Counted from the stretch's first letter, positions 25,616-42,492 are shown. The stretch: DNA of 64,000 nucleotides from Neocallimastix lanati (nom. inval.) (GCA_016946835.1 JACVTC010000007.1:388001-452000); one strand, 5' to 3'. Notes: generated by a model not told the origin, from the letters alone. Made by a program: numbers and translations.

Positions 25616-26248
25616 CATTTTTTATTAATTATTGGGAAATAGGAAAATAAGGCTTTTATTAAAATCTATTTTTATTTCCATTATTTAATTTGCAACATAA
25701 AGCTTATTAATTAATAAAATTTAAAAAAGAATAGCAATTACATAAAAATAAAATAAAACAAAATATTATATTAATGGCATTTAAATATATTATATGAAAT
25801 TTCTATGGAGATTATCAATTTTTTTTTTCTTTTTAAATAATAATAATACTAATAATATATCTGTAAAAAGTTATTAAAATATAAATATAAAAAAACATAA
25901 CAAAATTTTCTTTTTTTTTTTTTTTTTATTAATTTAATTAATAATAAATAAAATTAATTATTAAAAAATACTTAATAATTAATGCTACTTATTAAGTAAT
26001 AACTTTATTTATTATTTCATTATATTTTATATATTTTATATATCCTATTAACATATTTATATTTGGTATGATTAGCATTTTTCATATATTAATAGTTGTA
26101 CTAATTCATTATATTTAATTAAAATATCATAGCTAAGCAAAAAAAGAAAAAAAAAATTTTTTTTATTTTTATATTATCATGATAATATTAAAAATTAATT
26201 TTTTTTTACCATTTAAATTAATTACTCTTTCCTTTTCTTGGTTATTTC

Positions 26249-26326
<78 letters not shown>
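26249..26326. repeat. (ATT)n microsatellite
   Basis: About 25 uninterrupted ATT units, one of the longest pure trinucleotide runs in the gene desert. Confidence 0.95.
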
Positions 26327-26327
<1 letters not shown>

Positions 26328-26450
26328 TTGAGAAATAAAATATGTTAATAATTAATAATTAATTTTTATATTAATATCGATTTAATATATTTAATTTTAA
26401 ATTTGTAATCATTTTTTTTTTATCTTCATTTTGTACCCTTTTTTTTATAA

Positions 26451-26484
<34 letters not shown>

Positions 26485-26888
26485 AATATATACAGACTTT
26501 TTTAATTTTTATTAATTTTCCTCATAAATCTTTTTTGATACATTTACATTTACTTTCATTCTTATGTAATTATATATAATAATAATTATAAAATCCAAAT
26601 AGAAGAGTTAAATATATATATTTATTACATTTAGAATACTATACATGATAATTAATACTTAATATTTTTTTATAATTTATTAATATTCCTTTATTTTTCT
26701 ATTTCATTTTATTTTGTTTTATTTATGCAATATTGTTTTAAAAAATTTCACTATTTATTTTTATTTTTATTAATATTTTATATTTTCAAAGTATTATACT
26801 ATTTTTTTTTTTATTTAATTCTATTTTTTTTATTTTATTTCGTACATAAGAAATTCAATGCATATTATACTAAAGTAATGATTATTAA

Positions 26889-26932
<44 letters not shown>

Positions 26933-27094
26933 TGGAATATCAGGTTTATTTCAATTCAATTATTGAATATTAATATTTAAGATTATTGTTATTTTAATTA
27001 TAGAAGATAAAATAAATATATATGTATATATATATATTAAGGAAAAACAATAATAATAATAGAAAAATAAAACTTTATTTTAATATTCAATCAG

Positions 27095-27125
<31 letters not shown>

Positions 27126-27192
27126 TAATAATAATAATCATTTTGATATCATATATATTAAAAATTTTTATGTATGTATGTAGTATAATAAT

Positions 27193-27230
<38 letters not shown>

Positions 27231-28395
27231 AGAAAAGAAAAAATTCTGTATTTTTAATAATTATTAATCTTAAATATATATTAGTAATATATTTTGTAAA
27301 TATATTAATATTTTATTGTTAATATATATTATATTTATATATTTATATTATTAATAGATTCAAAAATTAAAATTAAAAAATTTAAAAAAAAAATTATTAA
27401 TAATATTATAATTATTAATTCCTTTAAATGCACTTCTTTTTTTTTTTAGATATGATTTGAAAGATATTTTTTGATTAAAAAAAAAATTATTGTTAAAATT
27501 TAACCAAAATCAAAAAAAAAAAAAAAATATATATATATATAGTTAAAAATTAACCAAAATCAAAAAACTTTTTTCTCTATACATAAATAATTTATTAATT
27601 ATATATTATGATCATTTTCATATATATTTTAATATTTTCTATAGGTAATACTAATTCTTTTCATTTTATAGTATTATTATAAAAACACTGATAAATTTTA
27701 TTTTAGTTTCATTAAAAATATTAAAAAAATAGAAAAAAAAATAAAAAGCGATTCTATAATGTTAATTTTGTATGATTTCTTAATTTACATAATTATGTAT
27801 TAAATAATATAAATATCAATATAAATATTATTAAAAATGTTAATATCATTCATTCATTATTTATTTATTTATATTAAAATAAACATAATTCATTAAATTA
27901 AATATTAAAATATCTTTATAATAAAATTTATATCTTTTTTTTTTTTTTTTTTTTTTTAATAAGAACAAAAAATTCTAATTTTCAATTAGATTTTTCCATT
28001 TATAGTAATTTATAATATAAAAAGGGTTATACTGTGGCTGGTATTAGATAAAATAAAATTTAATTGAATCTCCGGAGGTTAAGAAAAAATACTATATTTA
28101 ATAAACTTTTTATAAAATTTATAATATTATGATTTATTTTATGACTTCTACACTATAATTTAATATATTCATTTAATTATAAAATGTATATTACATTATA
28201 AATGATAATAATAGCATTACACAAAACTAACATATATAGTAATTTTATTTTTATTTTTTCAAAAACAAAAAATTATTTTTTATTTCAATTATTTTTTTTT
28301 TTAAATTAAAATATATTTTTTAACTTATATTTATGTCTAGATTCTAATTTCCAGAAATAAAATTATATATGATAAATTAAAAAATTTTAATATTT

Positions 28396-28426
<31 letters not shown>

Positions 28427-31276
28427 GATAAAACAAGATAAAAATAAAAATTTAAATTATTAAAAAATATTTAACCTTAAATAATATAAAATTGCTGATT
28501 TTTCTATATATCAAACCTATTAAAATATATGTATATTATACTATATTTATTAATATATTATTTATATTCTAGATTATATTTTATAAAAATAAAAATATAT
28601 ATTATTTAATTATACTATTAATATTTTTTTCCTTTTATATTCATTTAATTTATTTCATAAATTAAAATATTATTATTTAATGAGTTAAAATATCTTAATT
28701 TATAGCTACAAAAGAAAAGCTAGAATGTAATAATAAAAAAAAAAAAAAAAAAGTATGATTATATAATAAAATATTATAAAATAATTAAATAAAAAAAAAA
28801 TGAAATAGAATTAAAAAATTATATTTTTTAAAATAAAAAGTCTAAAATAATGTTGCCATTAAATAAATCATTAACTAATTAATAATAGGATTTATAATAA
28901 TAAGAATAGTTTTTTTTAAAAAAAAAAATCTAGAATTAATAATATAATCTATATAATTTTATATCACTTATTTTATAATTAATTATTATTTACAATAAAT
29001 AATATTTGGAATAATCGATAGAGTTTTGTCTTTTATTAATTATAATTTCTTATTTAATTTTAATTTCATATTTAATAAAAATAATATAATCTAATAAAGT
29101 ATTTTAAAACTTTTTTTTTTTAAATTAGTTTAGTTATTAATATCTATGTAAGAATATAAGTTTAATTATTTTCATGTGAATTGAATAATTGATATTTTTT
29201 TTATTTAAGATATACTCGATAATGTTCATAATGATAATAATATAAATATTTAAAATGAATTAATAATTAGCAATATTAATTATATTAAATTAAAATTAAA
29301 AAGTTGTAGCCTTTTTATGATTTTAAAATTAAGATTATTAAAAAATTTAATAACATTTCAAATAATGATTAAAATAAAATGATATAAAAAAAATAAAATT
29401 AAAAAAAGAGAGAGAATAATGAAAAATATTATGAAAAGAGATATCTTTTTTTTTAACATAAAAAATGAAGAATGTAAATTACATATAAATAATAAATTAT
29501 CATATAATAACAAAAAAGTAAATATTATTTCAACCGCAACGATTCTAAAAAAAAATTAATACACGTATTTTTATTTTTAATTTATTGTTATCATTGTTTA
29601 ATTATCTATCCAAATTTATTCTATTAATAATGATTCATTTGCTACGTAATCTTAAATTAGTTTTTAATATATTAATTAATATTATTAACATTTAAAGCTT
29701 TTTTTTTTAGTTTTTTTTTTTTTAAAAAAAAAATGTACATATTTTTATAATATTTTTGTTTCATTTTTTTTTATTAAAATTATTATAATAAAAATATAAA
29801 AGACTGCTAATTTTATTATTTTAACTTATCAACGTGACTTATCGAATATGATTGTAACTCTTTCAAATTTTTATTATATAATTTTATTTAATATCATTTA
29901 TAAATTTATGTATTGTTTAATAATATTTAAAAAAACTTGAAAATAATTATGCTATATATATTAATTGAGTAATTTTTTTTTTTTTTTAATTAAAAAAAAA
30001 AAAATCTTTTTTATCATAAATAAAATAAAGGTTAGATTTATTTCTATTAATTTTTTTTTAAAAAAAAAAATAATTTAAAATTAAAAATTAAATAAATTTG
30101 AAAATGTCTCATTATAAATTATTTCATAAAAACTTTAAAAAATAATTTTTTTTGTAAAATTAAATGTCTTTAAAAAAAAGGAAAAAAATTACACTATACT
30201 TACGATCCGCTCTTTTTTTTTTTTATTATTATTATAAAATTATCTTATTATATTTATAGGAGTTAAAAAAAAAAAGCCAAAATATTTTCATTAACTATAC
30301 ATAAGATATATATTTTGATATAAAAAAAAAAAACTTATTACAATTTTTCAAAAACTTTATTTATTAATAATTTAATAAAATACTACTATTTAATAATTTT
30401 TTTTAATTTTTTTTTTTTTGTCAAATTTTTTTTTATACTAAAATTAAAAAGTTAATAATTAATATCATATTTAATATATACAAAAAATTAATATAATTAA
30501 TTTAATTTAATAATAATTAAAGTTAATATCAATCGGAGGAAAAATTTTTACATACATATATGTTATTTTTTTTAACATGATTTTAATTAATTTTGTTTTA
30601 TTTATATATTGTATATGAACTACTTTATATAAATTATTTATGATCTATTATAATTTTTTTTTCTTATATATATAAAATTAAATTATATATTTTACTTAAT
30701 ATATATAACTATATATAAATCATCTATTATATAATAAATACTATAAATTAAATTATTTTAAACTTTTTTTTATATTAAAATTTTTAGTTTAAATTTTTTT
30801 TTATTAAAAAAAAATGTATCCTATATATTACAAGAAAATAATTAAAATAAAGGTAAAAATTTTATTACCCTTTATTTCCTAAAAAAGAATTAATGGTAAT
30901 ATTATTAATAAAGAATAATACTTGAAGATTTTTTTTTAATTTCTTTTTATAAAGTATAATAAAAGTTAAAACTTTTTTTTTTATCGTATTTCAATTTTTT
31001 TTATATTTGATTTCTTTTTTCACATATAATAATACCTTAATTATTTATGAATAATTATAAAATATTACAATAATATTACAATGAAATATATTATACCTTT
31101 TTTTTTTTTTTACTATAATAAAAAATTTTATTACTAAATATAGTATTAAAAGCAAAAGTAAATTTATATTTAAGTTTTTACAATTATTAGAATTAATTAT
31201 GATTTATTATTACTCTTAACATTCTCATGGCTAAATCTAGGACTTTAATACAGTCATTGAAACTTAAATTAATACT

Positions 31277-31315
<39 letters not shown>

Positions 31316-32087
31316 TGAATAATTATATATATAGATATAATATATAATCCCATTGAAAAAGATGAAGAAGTTTTAATAAAAATTTATTAAATATGAAATT
31401 CAGATTAATAATTACCAATATAAAATTCAGTTTGGTAATTATTAATATGTAAAATTACTATAGTATTATATTATATAATACTATAATAATTTTACCTTAA
31501 ACAATAATGGATTTAGAAAAAGGAAGAAAACTATATTTTTTCTTATATATATATATATTATAATTATCTACTATTTAAATTAATAAATTTACTTTCAATA
31601 ATTTTAAATATGATAATATATATATAATGTAATTAAATATTTATTACTAATTAAATATAATCCCCTATAATAATAATTTTTTTATCTTTTTTTTTAAACC
31701 TCTATTTTATTTCTTAATATACATTATATAAATTTTTATTTGGTATTGTAATTATTATTCATTAATAATCATAATTGCATCTGAGGTGTAAAAGTAAATA
31801 AAAATGTAAAAAGATTATAGTGATAAAAATATATGAATAATAATAGTTTTATCATTATTTATACCCTATAATTTAAAATAATAATAAATATATGATATTT
31901 TTTTTAAAAAAAAAAATTAATATCCTTAATAGTACATTATAATATTTATGAATGTAAAATATTATATTTTGTATAATATAAATCATATAATTTATATTAA
32001 AATTATATAATAAAAATATATATATTTGTGTATAATAATATATTATATATATGATATTTAATTTTTTTAATTTTCATCTTTTTATTA

Positions 32088-32122
<35 letters not shown>

Positions 32123-33511
32123 TTATTTTTGTTTATTAAGTTAGGCTAAAAGTTTAAACCATTTATTTATATGTCCTTCCAATTGACTCAAAATATATTT
32201 AAAAATTATTAATATAATTTAATCTATTCTTTTAGGAAATACTGGGTAACTTTATTTATTTATTTATTTTACAAAAAATAAATAAATAATACTATTCATT
32301 TTTAATTAAATTATATATTATAATTAACAAATAATTAATATGTTATTATGGATATTCTCAAATATTTTTTATAGTCTATTTTAAGTTATTAATAATTTAA
32401 TTCTATTTATAAAAAAAAAAAAAAAATTGTAATTAATTATAAATTTATTTTATTATATAATTTAATATAAATCAAAATATAATATAGATGAGTTTAATTA
32501 TTTTAACTTTTCCTATATATTACTGTTTTACTGTTTATAAGTATATTTCTTATTAAATTAAATAGTTCATTTCTATATATATTATACACATATTAATTCA
32601 TTCAAATAAATACAAATTATTATAAATAATGATTTATTACATCATATATTAATTTAACTATTAAGTTTAAAAATACTTTTAAATTCTATTATATCTAGAT
32701 TAAAATGTTAATTTATTACATCTTTATTAATTATATTAGTTTTATTAATATTAATATATATATGAAATTCCCCAAAATTAAAAAATATATATTATTAATA
32801 ATTAAATTTAATATATTTTTATAATTTAATCAAAAAATACATAAATTTTTTTTAGAATTATCTAAAATTCTTTCAAATATAAATAATTAATAATATGAAA
32901 TAATTAATCTATTTATGTTTAACATTTATTTTAAAATATATAGTAATAAATCATATGAAAAGGATAATATTTTAAATTAAAGATTCTATCCAAATATAGA
33001 AAGAGCATCTTAATAAGGGTAATTAAAAATAATCTTAATTAATATAATTTTCTAATAATAACATTTATAATAAGGATAGACATTGTTTGTAAATAAATAA
33101 AAAACCAAATATGGATTAATTAATTATATAAAAAAAGTTTATTTATAATAATATTTTTGATATAATAAATATTTTAATTTAAAAATAATATATTCTGTTG
33201 TGTAATATCGAGCCATTAATTTCAGCCAATAAAAATAAAAAAAATAATTAATCCAAAGCTTTTTAATAAGCAAAAAAAAATTAAATTTAAATTTAATATA
33301 AAATCAAAATTATCTATATTAATATATTTATTAATTACTTTTTTTAAAATTAAAATAATACTTATGAAAATTAGTATATAAACATTATTTATTATAAATT
33401 TTTAAAATAAAAATTAAAAATAAATTTAATAATTAAAATCAAAAATATAAATTATTTAATAAAAATTTTCTTGTATTTTAATTAAATTTTTAAGTAATAT
33501 AATTTTATTTA

Positions 33512-33548
<37 letters not shown>

Positions 33549-34407
33549 ACAAATAAACATTGATTATAAACTTTAATAATAATAAAATTATTAAGAAAAT
33601 TTTTTATATTTAGAAAAAAAAGTCTAGCTTCTTTTTTTTAAAAAAAAAAATAAAAAAATAAAATAAATAAAAAATAAATAAAAAAATTTATTATAAATGA
33701 AAACAAATATTAAATTTATCTTAATATCTTTTTTCTATTATTATCTCTAAGTTATAAATAGCAATGGACTATGAATAATTAATATTTATAAGTAGAGATA
33801 ATAATAGTAAGATGATATTAATGAAGACGGAATAAATTAATAAACATTGGCATTAATTAAATAATTTTTATATAATATTATGATCTTGTATAAAATATTA
33901 AAAAAAAAAAATAGTAAAAAAAAAATTAATTATAATAAAAAAAAGGAAGAAAAAAAATTTTTTTTAAAATATATAAAAAAATCTAGAAAATCTAATGTTG
34001 TATATTTGGATAGTTGTCTTTTTATTCATGTTTTCAATCTAGTAGTAAAAACAGATAAAAATAATATAAATAATATAAATCATTAAAAATAAAAAGTTCT
34101 AGTAATTAACTTTCGAATTTCATAAGTCATTTTAATTTAAAAAAAAATTAATATTTAATAATATTTAGTGTAGAAACGTTATATATAAACTATAAAAAAA
34201 ACCTAATCCACTTTGTATTATAATTATTTTATTTGTTTTATTTAATAAATCTATATATCTATGTATATTAGTTAATCATAAATAATATTTCTAAGAAAAA
34301 TAAAAAAAAATATAAAAAAAATAAAAAAAATAAAAAAAATAAAAAAAAAATAAAAAAATAAAAAAAAATAAAAAAAAATAAAAAAAAATAAAAAAAAATA
34401 AAAAAAA

Positions 34408-34453
<46 letters not shown>

Positions 34454-35392
34454 CAAAGTGGATAAAAAAAATATTTTTAACATTTAAACACTAAATATTA
34501 AATATTAATTTCTTCTTAAATTAAAATGACTAAAAAAAATAAAATAATTATTAGAACTCATCATGAAAAAAAAAAAAAAAAAATTGATAAAAAAAATTTT
34601 TTTCTTATATTATCATTTTATATGATTTATTTGATAATTATAAATGTTTTATATCTCTTTTTATTTTAACTATACTAATAATATTAAATTCACCTCAATA
34701 ATATAAAAATGAAACAATTATTTTTTTATTAACTATACTCCTTTAAAATTTTATAATTAATAACTTATCATTATTTTTTTCAACAACAGTAATTTAATAT
34801 TGTCATTAAAGATTTGTAATACAATTTTTATATTAAAATATAATTATTTAATATATCTTTTATTTTATCTTATAAAAACTATTTATATAATATCTAATTA
34901 ATTATTAATAATCTTTTTATTTATTTAATTTTATTTTTTATAATTTTACTATAATTTAATTAATTTTTTTTTTATTTTTACTCTATTTTATTCTATTTCA
35001 TTATTATTATATTTATTTTAATATTATTTTTAATATTAATATATTAATATCTTTTTTTTATTTTGTATGTGTGTGTATAGTCAATTGTATAATAATAAAT
35101 ATTTTTAAAACAGAAATCTTCTCCTTTTTTTTTTTTTTTTTGAAAAAAAAATTCATTTCAAAAGATAATACTTTATATGGTAATTTTTTTTCATAAAAGA
35201 TAATCGTTATGATTTGATTTAATTCAAGTGTTTTGTAATACTTTACATATAAAATAATCTTTTAAGGAATGTTTGGAATTTGCCATGAATAATTAAAAAT
35301 TTTTTTTTCCTTATAAATAATATCATAAAAAATTAAATTAAATAATGTAAATGTTAAAGCTATTTAATAAATCTATAAAAAAAATAATAATG

Positions 35393-35505
35393 AAAAAAAA
35401 AAATAATGATAATGACAATAGTTTTTAAAAAAAAAAAATAATGATAATGACAATAGTTTTTTAAAAAAAAAAAATAATGATAATGACAATAGTTTTTTTA
35501 AAAAA
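35393..35505. repeat. 35-36-bp tandem repeat x3
   Basis: Three copies of a unit made of an A-run plus ATAATGATAATGACAATAG and a T-run, with the core starting at 35403, 35439 and 35474. Spacing varies by one base because the homopolymer lengths differ. Confidence 0.9.
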
Positions 35506-36000
35506 AAAAAAAAAAAAAAGAGGTATGATTTTCACATTTTTTTTATTTATTTTAAATTGTTTTTCCTATATAATTTTAAATAATACATAGTTTGTCTTCT
35601 TCTTCTACTTCTTCTTCTTCTTCTTCTTATTCCATTATATAATAAATTTTATTATTTAATTGAAAAAAAATTATCTTCTAATACTATTATCTTTTTTTTT
35701 ATATATTATTTTTATTTGATTTTTTTTTATAAATCTTTCAATTTTTTTAAAAACAATAATTAATATTGTCAATAATTGTGATAATAATAATTACTTTTTT
35801 TTATTATTATTTTTTATTTTTACTTTTACTTTTTTTTACTTTAATAATATATATATATATCTAATATCTAATCATTTTTAGAATTATTAATCATTGATTC
35901 TATTACAAGAAATCCATTAATATAAATGGATAATTATTCAATTGTAATAAATTAAATTATATGTGTCTATGTAATTAATAATTAATATACTTTTAAAATT

Positions 36001-36170
36001 ATTATTGAATTTTATTAAAATCATTGATAATTAACTTTATTATTATTGAATTTTATTAAAATCATTGATAATTAACTTTATTATTATTGAATTTTATTAA
36101 AATCATTGATAATTAACTTTATTATTATTGAATTTTATTAAAATCATTGATAATTAACTTTATTATTATT
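36001..36170. repeat. 41-bp satellite x4
   Basis: Four essentially identical copies of a 41-bp unit starting ATTATTGAATTTTATTAAAA at 36001, 36042, 36083 and 36124, containing the core ATCATTGATAATTAACTTT. The regular period and identity mark a recently expanded satellite. Confidence 0.95.
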
Positions 36171-37040
36171 TGAAAATAATTATTAATATAATAAATGATT
36201 TAAAAGCTTTTATATATATTACTATTATATTTATTTAATATTTTAATGAATGTTTTCATTATAAAAATGATACATGAAAATAATAATAAATTTTTTTATT
36301 ATTTTATGTAATAATCATAACATAAAATTGTATGAAATTTTACTTAGTAATAACTATAAATTTTACTCAATATTTTTTACTCAAAAACTCTATCCTATAC
36401 CTTCATTTTTTTTTTCTTTTTTATTTTTTGAATAAATCATTAATTCAAAATTTAGATAGTTTAATTAGATTTGTATATTTTACAGTAATCAAAATGAATA
36501 ATAATTAGTAATAAATGAATTTTAAAAAAATTTTTTTATGGATTAAAGTTTTAAGACATAGTAAAAATTTTAATATATTATGAAAAGAGTATATGAAATT
36601 ATACAAAAAAAATTAAATTTATTTAATCTTATTATTCCTATATAATTTTTTTTTTTTTTTTTTTTTTTAAAAAAAAATATATATATATACATATATATTA
36701 TAAACGAAAAATTTAACAAGATTCAACTTAAACAATTTAATATTTAACAATTTAAAACTTAAACAATAATAAAATATTAATTATTATTAATAAATCTTCA
36801 CTAAAAAAAAAATAAAAATAAAATATTAAATCAATTTTATATAAATCCTAATTAAAATTTTGAAAGATTTAATAATTAATTATATTAAATAAAGTCTTAG
36901 CAATTAATTAAAATTAATAGCCATGGTCAAAGCCAAAAATAATAACAAAACTATTTAAAAATTATTATTAAACACTTATTATTATATATATATATATATA
37001 TTTTATTTATTTTTAAACATTTCTCAATAACTTTAACAGA

Positions 37041-37081
<41 letters not shown>

Positions 37082-37249
37082 GAAATTATATTAATTTAGA
37101 TATTTTTTTTATTAAATATAATAAAATTAATATAATGTAATATGATTTTTGATGTAATTAAAAAAAAAAAAAAAGCATGAGATTACTAAAACCAATTGAT
37201 TTTTATTAAACTATTTATTGATTATTGATTATTGATTTATGATTTATTG

Positions 37250-37337
37250 TTATTAATTATTATTATTATTTATTATTATTTATTATTTTTATTATTAATT
37301 ATTATTATTTATTATTTTTATTATTAATTATTATTAT

Positions 37338-37368
<31 letters not shown>

Positions 37369-37372
37369 ATGA
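37250..37372. repeat. About 30-bp A/T tandem repeat
   Basis: Roughly three to four copies of a unit built from TTATTAATTATTATTATTTA and a following ATTATTTTTA. The sequence contains almost only A and T, so the exact period is approximate. Confidence 0.7.
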
Positions 37373-37872
37373 TAATTATTTATCATTAATATTAAATTAT
37401 AATATCATTATTAGTTATATTAATTATTATAATTAATATATTAATATATAAAGTTATTAAATAATAAGTTGTTTTATGTATTTCATATATTATAAAAATA
37501 AAAAAAAATAAAAATAAATATAATATTAAAAAATTAAAAAAAAAAAAAAAGATATATAAAATAATTTTCATATATAATAAAAGAAATAAAAGAAAAGAAC
37601 AATGAAAAAAAATTTTTTTTTTTTTTTTTTTGAATATATTTTAAATACGGGAAGAATTATTGGTACTTCAATTTATGAAATATAACTTAGGGTTGAATCA
37701 GAAATGAAGATTTATGAGTCAAATTTCTTTTTATTTTATTTTCTATTCTTTGTTTTACATTTGTTTTAACTGAAATTCTTGATGAATTTCTATCAACGTA
37801 ATATATAAATATGAATAATTTATAATTACCATTAATGTATGAAATTTAAAATAATAGTCCATAAAATTAAAC

Positions 37873-37902
<30 letters not shown>

Positions 37903-37905
<3 letters not shown>

Positions 37906-38260
37906 TAATATTATTCTCTATAAATAATTATTATTACTAATAATACTATTAAAATCTTTTATATAATATTATTCTCTATAAATAATTATTATTACTAATA
38001 ATACTATTAAAATCTTTTATATAATATTATTCTCTATAAATAATTATTATTACTAATAATACTATTAAAATCTTTTATATAATATTATTCTCTATAAATA
38101 ATTATTATTACTAATAATACTATTAAAATCTTTTATATAATATTATTCTCTATAAATAATTATTATTACTAATAATACTATTAAAATCTTTTATATAATA
38201 TTATTCTCTATAAATAATTATTATTACTAATAATACTTTAAAATCTTTTAAAGTATAATA
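37903..38260. repeat. 58-bp satellite x6
   Basis: Six copies of a 58-bp unit, with the marker TTATTCTCTA at 37911, 37969, 38027, 38085, 38143 and 38201, followed by a degenerate seventh (about 38255). Related decayed units (CTCTATAAATAATTATTAT) continue to about 38460. It is the clearest satellite array in the gene desert. Confidence 0.95.
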
Positions 38261-38277
38261 CTCTATAGATAATAATA

Positions 38278-38309
<32 letters not shown>

Positions 38310-38558
38310 AATATTTTTACTATATTATTATCTTATAATTATTTTCATCAATAATAGTTATATATATAATAATAATAAAAATCTCTATAAATAATTATTA
38401 TCATTATTATTATTACTATTAAAATATTTTACTATATTATCATCTTATAATATTTATCATTAATAATATTTATATATATAATAATAAAAATATTTCGATT
38501 ATACAATGTAATATAATGTACATGACTGAAATTGAAACAATGAAGAACACAAGATGGA

Positions 38559-38594
<36 letters not shown>

Positions 38595-39140
38595 CTATAT
38601 TAAATTAATTTCTATATATATATATTCATATATTTCTTTTTCTTTTTTCTTTTAAAAAAAATAATAATAATATATATATATAAATTATATAAATTTATAA
38701 TTAATATTTTAATAATAATTCAATAAAATTATAATTAATATTTAATATTAATAGAAAAAGAATTTTTTTTTCTTTTTCTCATGAAAAAAAAAAAAAAAAA
38801 AAAAAACTATTATATATTATAATGATATATCAATAGAATTATAATTATGTAATATGCTATTAGAAAAAAAAAAAAAAAAAATTATTTATATTTAATAAAT
38901 AAATAACAGAAATTTAATTTTTAAAAACAAAAAAATTATATAGGTAATATTTAATTATATAAAACTTTGAAAGATAAAAAATTTCAAAAATAAAACTTTT
39001 CATAATATAATTTAAGTTTTATTGTTATTATAATAATTTTAATAATTTTAAAGTTTAAAGATTGTTTCAATATCTTTCTCTAAATCTTAGTTTTTAAGTA
39101 TTTAAATATGATTATAATATTATAATTAATATAATAATAG

Positions 39141-39187
<47 letters not shown>

Positions 39188-39592
39188 TAATTAAATAAAG
39201 AAATAAATAAATTTATTCAATATTTATTTAAATAAATCAATTTTATATGAAAAAAATCTTTTATTATTATTTTTATTATATATATACAATTATTATTACT
39301 ATTAGTATTGTTAAATATTATATTAGTAATAGTAGTAGATTTATCCGAATTTTTAAAAAATTATTAAATTAATAATTTTAATAATTATTAATAAGCAATG
39401 AATCATTTTAGAATTTATCATATAGTATTGTATGTTTTTTTATTTTTCTTTTCTTATGAAGTATAATTATTACTAATAGTATTGTTTTACCTTTTTTTTT
39501 TGTGAAGAATAATTATTAATAATAGTATTATTTTAATATTTTTTTTACAAAGAATAATTGTTATAATTTTTAATTATTACATTGATGATATC

Positions 39593-39735
<143 letters not shown>

Positions 39736-42132
39736 ACTTAATACATATTAATTAAAAGTATTTGATGAAGTACGAAGTTCAGGTTCGGTTCTTTTAAGGT
39801 TTATTCTTTATTTGGGGGATATAATTTATATGTTTTATAAAAATAATTTTATTTAAATTTTATTTATTTAAAAGAATTACATTTACTTATCATTATTAAA
39901 AATGTAAACTAACCTTTATTCCTAAAATTAATATTTATTTTCATATTTTGATCTCAAGAATTACACTAATCTACTATTTCTTATTCTTGGACAAAGAAAT
40001 AAAACTATTTCTAAATATTTTTCTCTCTTATAATTATTTACTATAATAAAGTTTTCCTAAATATTAATTTACTTTCATTAATGTTAAAATTAAATAATAA
40101 AAATATATAAATTAATTTCTAATAAGAAATACAATAAAAACTAGATTAATACATAAATTTATGCTTTTACTACATTTCTTAATTAACATAAATTTATTAT
40201 TAATTAGATTTATTTCTATTTCATATCATATTGTTTTTAGTTATTATTACTCATATATTCATTATATATATAAATAAAGTTTGTGCAACCATTAAAAAAA
40301 CTTTATTATTTTAAATATCTATTCTAATTTATTATATTTTATTTTATTTATTTTTTTTAGTTACTTATTTTAATTAAAATAAATTAAAATTTAATATATT
40401 TATATGATTAAAAATTTTTATTAATTTAATTATGAATATTAAATCAAAAAAAAAAGTCTTAATAATAATAAATATTAATATATCAATATCATAAATATAG
40501 ATGAATTGATAAAGTATAGATGTTATTAATTATTTTGTTATTATTTATTAATTTATGTTATTCTTATAAAATATAATAGTTATATTAGAAATTGAAATAA
40601 TAATAATAATAAAAATTATTACTTTATGATTTTTAAAGTGGTTAAAACTTTATTATATTAAATTATGAACTATTAATTAAAAATCTTTATTATTTATGGA
40701 AATTTTATATATAATTTTTTTTTTTAATTTTTTTTTTAATTATTAATATTACACTATTACATTTATTATTATTTTTATTATTTTATTATTAAAATATATA
40801 AATATAATATCTAAATATAGGAAAATCGATTAAATATAAGGGTCTAAAAATAATTAAAAAAAAGTTAATCTATTTTATTTACAACTTTTTTATTAAATAT
40901 TACTTTAATTATTATTTAATAAAAGTATATGCTTAAAATATTAAATTATTCTTTTTTTTTTAATAAAAAAATATATAAAAAAAAAAAGCTTTTAAGAATT
41001 ATAAAAAAATAAATAAATAAAATAAAATAAAATAAGGATTAATTATTTAGGAGTAGATATTAATAATAAAGCGGCTACGTGGTAAGTAAAAAAAAAAAAA
41101 GCATTTAATGTTAAAAGAGTTGATATTACAGTTAAATTATTATTTTAATATTTTCATATATGAATGGATGTCTTAACCTTAAATAAATATAATAAAATAT
41201 ATGTATATTTAATATTTTTACATAATTTAAAATGAAATAAAAGTTTCAAAATTTTTAAATTACGAATATATTAGCATAATTTTATTTATTAATTCATTTA
41301 CTTGGTTATCTATTTATTTATTTACTTATTTATCTATTTATTTATCTATTTACTTATTTATAGTTTTTTTTAGACTTTCATAAATTAATATTTATATAAA
41401 AAAATAAAAAATAATAATTTTTCTATCTCCAATTATATATATATATATATATAAGAAGAAGAAAAGACTTTAAAATTCATTCTTTTACGATCTTTTAAAT
41501 TTATAATCAATAATTTTTATCCACTCTATCTTTTTTTTTCTATTTTAAATAAGTTCATTTTTTTATAATATTATGGAAGGTCATGTCTCTTAAAAATAAT
41601 AACAATAATAATAATATTTATCCATATTAACTTTTATATAATTAAGCATTGTTTAACTCCATCTTATAAGAAAAAAAAATAGAATAGAATAAAACTTTAT
41701 TAAAAATTCTATTAAATAATATCTTAATTGAAATTTATCTTGTATAACATTACATATATTTATTTATTTATTTAGGTATTTTTAATTAGTATAATAATAG
41801 TTTAATAGTTTGAAAAAAAAAATAAATAAATAATAAATAAATAAATAATAAAATAAATATATAATAAATAAATAATTAATTGATTAATGAATTAATAAAT
41901 AATAAATAAAATAAAAAAAAATTAATAAAACTAAATATGGTAATATAGAAATTTTTTTAAATAAAAACTAAAAAAAAAAAAAAAAAAAAAAAAGAATAAA
42001 ATTTATTCTCAAGAAATTTCAGCCTAACTATATTTAGAATAATCCCCACTTTCAATATTAAATTATTAAAAAAAAAATTAAAAAAAAAAGGTAAATAATG
42101 TGCTATATTAATTTTCTTGATATATTAATTTC

Positions 42133-42171
<39 letters not shown>

Positions 42172-42461
42172 CATATTACATTTATTACAAGTTTATTATT
42201 ATGGATATCATATATATATTCATATTTTTATATTTATATATTTATTTTTTTTAAAAAAAAAAAAAAAAAAGGTCTTTTCGATAAGGTCAAGGTCAAATGA
42301 CAAAATTTATATGTACAAACTAATGAATAATAATAAATGATCATTAGATGATTTTTTTTAATTTTTTTATTTTAACTTTATTACTATTAAAAAATTTTAA
42401 TTATAGCAGCTTTAAAACATGAATAATTATTAGTACTAAATATAATAAATTTAAGCTGTTT

Positions 42462-42492
<31 letters not shown>

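Noticed and set aside
37840-38260. CRISPR-like array
   Set aside because: The regular 58-bp unit is a continuous tandem satellite without unique spacers, and the window is eukaryotic.
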